From: Roseinatronobacter monicus
Lineage (GTDB): Bacteria; Pseudomonadota; Alphaproteobacteria; Rhodobacterales; Rhodobacteraceae
DNA: 64,000 nucleotides
Reading direction: 5' to 3'
Assembly (NCBI RefSeq): GCF_006716865.1
Contig: NZ_VFPT01000001.1
Coordinates: 548,501 to 612,500, forward strand
The position numbers and the translations under genes were made by a program. The notes below the pieces were generated by a model. The model saw only the letters and a program-made list of their open reading frames with translations. It searched no databases and had not been told where the DNA came from. Positions 60,788-64,000 of the stretch are shown here, in pieces. Position 1 is the stretch's first letter; each line of letters opens with the position of its first letter.

Positions 60788-61876
60788 ATGCACGCGCATA
60801 TTCGCCCGCAACCGGGTATTCTGGACATAGCGCTTTATCAGGGCGGCACGTCAAAGATCGCCGGACGTGACGATGTGGTGAAGCTGTCATCTAATGAGAA
60901 CCCTTTCGGGCCGGGCGATATGGCACGTCAGGCCTATGCCCGCGCAGGTCACGACCTGCATCGCTACCCCTCGACCGATCATGCCAGTCTGCGCGCGGCC
61001 CTTGGGGCGCATTTCGGTCTGGACGCTGGGCGCATCATTTGCGGTGCAGGTTCAGACGAGATTATCAGCTTTCTGTGTCAGGCCTATGCCGGGCCGGGGG
61101 ATGAAGTGCTGTATTCGCAACATGGGTTCCTGATGTATCGCATCTCGGCGATGGCCGCAGGTGCGACACCCGTCGCCGCCCCCGAGCAAGAGCGCACCGC
61201 CGATGTCGATGCACTTCTGGCGGCCGCGAATAAACGCACGAAGCTGGTGTTTATCGCCAACCCAAACAACCCGACGGGAACCATGATCCCGATGGAGGAG
61301 GTGGCCCGCCTTGCTGACGGGCTGCCTGCGCAAGCCTTGCTTGTGCTGGATGGGGCCTATGCCGAATATGCTGCTGGCTATGATGGTGGTGCGGCCCTTG
61401 TGGACCAGCGCGACAATGTCGTGATGACGCGCACCTTTTCCAAGCTGTTTGGGCTGGGTGGTCTGCGGGTCGGCTGGGGCTATGGGCCACAGCATGTGAT
61501 TGATGTGCTCAACCGGCTGCGCGGGCCGTTCAATCTGTCCAGCATGCAGTTGGATGTTGCCGAAGCCGCACTTGGCGATGCAGCACATATCAATCGCAGC
61601 TTGACCGAGAATGCCCGCATGCGCACTTGGCTGGCGGCCAAGCTGAACGCGATAGGCCTTGCTACGGACGCGTCCTATGGCAATTTCGTTCTGGCACGGT
61701 TTCGCGATGCCGCACAGGCCGATGCTTGCAACTCCGCCCTGCTGGCGGATGGGCTGATTGTGCGGCAGGTGGGCAGCTACGGATTGCCCGAGGCGTTGCG
61801 CATCACCATTGGGGATGAATCTGCCTGTCGCCGGGTCGCGCATGTGATCGCCGCCTTCATGGAGGCGCAGCCATGA
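60788..61876 (+). CDS. hisC: Histidinol-phosphate aminotransferase (HisC type)
   Basis: A 362-residue fold-type I PLP enzyme. It shows [27 protein letters not shown], the [11 protein letters not shown] motif, DGAYAEY, and the PLP lysine in [17 protein letters not shown]. It makes histidinol phosphate and, given the tyrA neighbour, may also serve aromatic amino acids. ATG 60788 has GAGG six bases upstream and matches the usual N-terminus; ATG 60776 and GTG 60770 are alternatives. It overlaps tyrA by ATGA. Confidence 0.92.
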   Translation: MHAHIRPQPGILDIALYQGGTSKIAGRDDVVKLSSNENPFGPGDMARQAYARAGHDLHRYPSTDHASLRAALGAHFGLDAGRIICGAGSDEIISFLCQAYAGPGDEVLYSQHGFLMYRISAMAAGATPVAAPEQERTADVDALLAAANKRTKLVFIANPNNPTGTMIPMEEVARLADGLPAQALLVLDGAYAEYAAGYDGGAALVDQRDNVVMTRTFSKLFGLGGLRVGWGYGPQHVIDVLNRLRGPFNLSSMQLDVAEAALGDAAHINRSLTENARMRTWLAAKLNAIGLATDASYGNFVLARFRDAAQADACNSALLADGLIVRQVGSYGLPEALRITIGDESACRRVAHVIAAFMEAQP

Positions 61877-62802
61877 CTGTGCTGTATCAGCGTGTGGCCT
61901 TTGTCGGGCTGGGGCTGATTGCGTCGTCTATGGCCCATGCGATCCGCCGTGGCGGATTGGCCGCCAGCATGACAGGCACTGCGCGCTCTGCCGAGACGCG
62001 GGCTGTGGCGCGCGAGATCAACCTTGTCGATCAGGTTTTTGATACGGCCGCCGAAGCGGTCGCAGGCGCCGATCTGGTTGTTCTATGCGTGCCGATGGGC
62101 GCAATGGAGGGCGTCGCGCGCGAGATCGCGCCGCATCTCGCCCCCGGTGTCACGGTGACGGATGTGGGTTCTGTCAAGCAGGCGGTTATCGATTCGGTTG
62201 CACCCTATTTGCCAGATCACGCGCATTTCATTCCCGGCCACCCGCTTGCTGGAACCGAGCATTCTGGCCCGCGCGCAGGCTTTGCAGAGTTGTTCGACAA
62301 TCGCTGGTGTATCCTGACCCCGCCAGAGGGGTGTGACGCAGATGCGGTTGAACGTCTGACGCAACTCTGGCGTGGCATGGGGGCCAATGTCGATTTGATG
62401 GACGCGCCCCATCACGACCTTGTTCTGGCCGTGACCAGCCACACGCCGCATCTTATTGCCTATACAATGGTTGGCGTTGCAGATGATTTGCGCCGTGTGA
62501 CTGACAGCGAAGTCATCAAGTATTCCGCAGCGGGATTCCGTGATTTTACCCGTATCGCGGCCTCTGATCCGGTCATGTGGCGCGATGTGTTCCTGACCAA
62601 CAAGGACGCCACATTAGAAATACTGGGCCGCTTCACAGAAGAGTTGTTCGCCCTTCAACGCGCAATTCGTCAAGGTGACGGGGATTTGCTGCATGATTAT
62701 TTCACGCGGACGCGTGCGATTCGGCGTGGTATCATTGATGCAGGGCAGGATACTGATGCGCCCGATTTTGGACGCACCAGAAAGCACGGAGCAGATGTAT
62801 GA
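61873..62802 (+). CDS. tyrA: Prephenate/arogenate dehydrogenase
   Basis: A 309-residue NAD(P)-dependent dehydrogenase of tyrosine synthesis. The Rossmann loop reads [59 protein letters not shown] and a C-terminal helical dimer domain ([29 protein letters not shown]) follow. There is no ACT domain. It overlaps hisC and the extensin gene by ATGA, giving a three-gene unit. Confidence 0.94.
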   Translation: MTVLYQRVAFVGLGLIASSMAHAIRRGGLAASMTGTARSAETRAVAREINLVDQVFDTAAEAVAGADLVVLCVPMGAMEGVAREIAPHLAPGVTVTDVGSVKQAVIDSVAPYLPDHAHFIPGHPLAGTEHSGPRAGFAELFDNRWCILTPPEGCDADAVERLTQLWRGMGANVDLMDAPHHDLVLAVTSHTPHLIAYTMVGVADDLRRVTDSEVIKYSAAGFRDFTRIAASDPVMWRDVFLTNKDATLEILGRFTEELFALQRAIRQGDGDLLHDYFTRTRAIRRGIIDAGQDTDAPDFGRTRKHGADV

Positions 62803-63533
62803 GTCGACGCGCGATCCTGAGCTTGGGTCTTGTCATCGTGGTGGCAGTTGCCTGTTCGTCAGACCGCAGGTCAGATCGCAGCGTACGCGCACTCCCAACC
62901 ATTGAGGCCCCCCAACAAAGCCGTGGCGGGTTTTTGTCGCGCCTGAACCCCTTTCAGAACGCCTCTTTCCGCAGCAACCCGTCGCGCGCTGTGACAAGCC
63001 CGCAAAGCTCCGACCGGCTGTGCGGGATTCGCGGGCTGGAGGGCGAGGTGCTTCCCCCCATCACATCGGAAGTGGCCCAATGCGGCGTCACAGCGCCTGT
63101 GCGGGTCAGACAGGTCGATGGCGTCCGGCTGACCCAAGGTGCCATCATGGATTGCGAAACGGCAGCCGCCCTGCACAACTGGGTGCGCAAGGGGGTCAAG
63201 CCTGCCGTGGGGCGCACAGGCGGGGGGGTGACGGGGCTGCGCGTGGCGGCCCATTACGTTTGCCGGCCGCGCAATCATCGCGCCGGGGCAAGGGTGTCCG
63301 AACATGGGCGGGGCCGCGCGATTGATATCAGCGCCATTCTGCTTGCCGATGGAAGCGAGATGTCCGTCCTGCGTGACTGGCATGATTCGACGCATTCACG
63401 GGCCTTGCAGCGCATGCATCGTGCCGCTTGCGGGACATTTGGGACCACATTGGGGCCGGGATCTGACGGAATGCACGAAGATCACTTCCACTATGATACC
63501 GCACGTCATCGCAATGGGCCGTATTGCAGATAG
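62799..63533 (+). CDS. Extensin family protein
   Basis: A 244-residue extensin-like C-terminal domain protein. A signal-like N-terminus ([21 protein letters not shown]) has a possible lipobox at VAC. The domain has six Cys, LTQGAIMDCETAAALHNWV, RNHRAGARVSEHGRGRAIDISAI and GMHEDHFHYD, in which the His/Asp residues resemble a metal-dependent peptidase site of the DD-carboxypeptidase type. Role is unproven. It is the last gene before the rRNA region. Confidence 0.9.
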   Translation: MSRRAILSLGLVIVVAVACSSDRRSDRSVRALPTIEAPQQSRGGFLSRLNPFQNASFRSNPSRAVTSPQSSDRLCGIRGLEGEVLPPITSEVAQCGVTAPVRVRQVDGVRLTQGAIMDCETAAALHNWVRKGVKPAVGRTGGGVTGLRVAAHYVCRPRNHRAGARVSEHGRGRAIDISAILLADGSEMSVLRDWHDSTHSRALQRMHRAACGTFGTTLGPGSDGMHEDHFHYDTARHRNGPYCR

Positions 63534-63564
63534 CTTGTGCGCATCGGGGGCAGAATCGCCGCCA

Positions 63565-63573
63565 TGTGGATAA
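63565..63573. promoter_or_regulatory. Perfect DnaA-box sequence
   Basis: TGTGGATAA is the complement of the consensus DnaA box TTATCCACA. It stands 28 bases before the rRNA -35 element, next to an AT-rich stretch. A single box may have regulatory effect or none. Confidence 0.4.
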
Positions 63574-63601
63574 GTTTTTTTAAATTTTCTAAATTTCTCT
63601 C

Positions 63602-63630
63602 TTGCGGTGTTTGTTTGTATTGCCTAGATA
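63602..63630 (+). promoter_or_regulatory. rRNA operon promoter
   Basis: TTGCGG (63602-63607) and TAGATA (63625-63630) with a 17-base spacer, preceded by a T- and A-rich stretch (63574-63600) that looks like an UP element. A GC-rich start region (GCGCTTCACCGGCGGCGGGA) follows, fitting stringent control. Confidence 0.7.
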
Positions 63631-63636
63631 GCGCTT

Positions 63637-64000
63637 CACCGGCGGCGGGAACGCAGCTTGGATGATCGGAAGCTTTCGGGTTTTTGGTTTAGAGATTTCG
63701 AGACATGGTTGCATGGGGTTGCGCCGAGAGTGGTGCCACGCTGTGTATGTTTTTGTCTTGTGTTGTTTGACAGATTTGGAACTTGAAGAGATATGCGGGC
63801 GGTTTGGTTCATTCGATGGATCGGCCCTTCACATATCGGCTCGCTAGGATGGCTTTATAGTTGTTCGATGATGCGGGTGTCAGCTTCACTGTTTTGCGGC
63901 TTTTGTTTTCTTTGGAGGACGAGAGCACAAAACGGAAAAAGACGCGTTTGGGGAGAGATCTCTGAGCGTGTGATATGTGCTTGGGTTTGACGTCAAGGAT
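63637..64000 (+). other. rRNA operon leader, 16S rRNA beyond the right edge
   Basis: No gene is coded here. The blocks TTGACAGATTTGGAACTTGAAGAGATATGCGGGCGG and GTGTCAGCTTCACTGTTTTGCGGC...GGACGAGAGCACAAAA match the leader before 16S rRNA as I remember it from Rhodobacterales, ending in GACGTCAAGGAT. TGTTTGACA at about 63765-63775 may be the boxA-like antitermination site bound by NusB. Mature 16S should begin within about 50 bases of the window end. Confidence 0.75.

Overview
The window is a gene-dense, high-GC alphaproteobacterial chromosome segment. It most likely comes from the Rhodobacterales (Rhodobacteraceae in the older, broad sense). Evidence for this is the ethylmalonyl-CoA pathway enzyme methylsuccinyl-CoA dehydrogenase, a holin/endolysin pair like the gene-transfer-agent lysis cassette, the order rsmB-heparinase-purH-lspA-DUF3035-M16-M16, the order folK-rpoZ-rsh-DUF2062-pdxJ-acpS, and an rRNA-operon leader at the right edge. 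Nearly all of it is core chromosome. I see no insertion sequence, prophage, CRISPR array, tRNA or complete rRNA gene.

Layout. 1-3763: a tightly overlapping operon (FAD oxidoreductase tail, DUF1365, MFS, DUF3833, SDR) like the sigma-E/singlet-oxygen locus of Rhodobacter. 3835-5283: a DUF3775 gene and the convergent GTA-type lysis pair. 5448-8264: ribBA-ribH-nusB-aat. 8228-9074: a reverse operon with an NDUFA12 homologue, a possible 27-codon ORF and DUF2155. 9218-12088: msrB, selO and an MBL hydrolase. 12217-14616: DUF6476 and rluD with overlapping divergent start codons, then rpoH. 14856-25412: DUF3179, SdhAF4-like, rsmB, heparinase, purH, lspA, a lipoprotein, DUF4399 and two M16 peptidases. 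25453-29634: mutL, rmuC and a photolyase-family gene broken by a 10-bp tandem duplication. 29715-32300: mcd and an NYN-domain gene. 32404-37568: folK, rpoZ, rsh, DUF2062, pdxJ, acpS. 37565-40586: a membrane alpha/beta hydrolase and tig. 40674-43214: ilvBN with a leader-peptide attenuator. 43335-46785: ArsR/ArsP-like pair and parE. 47146-50878: three Tad-type pilus genes, one with a large surface-domain extension. 51065-56319: MarR, hrpB, NlpC/P60, leucyl aminopeptidase. 56409-63533: small accessory genes, pirin, ygfZ, DMT transporter, hisC-tyrA-extensin. 63534-64000: rRNA-operon promoter and leader.

Functional themes are riboflavin synthesis, branched-chain and aromatic amino-acid synthesis, the stringent response with RNA polymerase omega, heat-shock sigma factor, mismatch repair, topoisomerase IV, and stress or photo-oxidative functions. 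Many genes are translationally coupled through ATGA overlaps. The most noteworthy signals are the ilvB attenuator, the 10-bp duplication in the photolyase gene, the extended TadE-like protein, a CUCCUCCC-loop hairpin between the photolyase gene and mcd, and a 29-nt element repeated just after two unrelated stop codons. All calls come from reading the sequence and recalling families; no database search was run.
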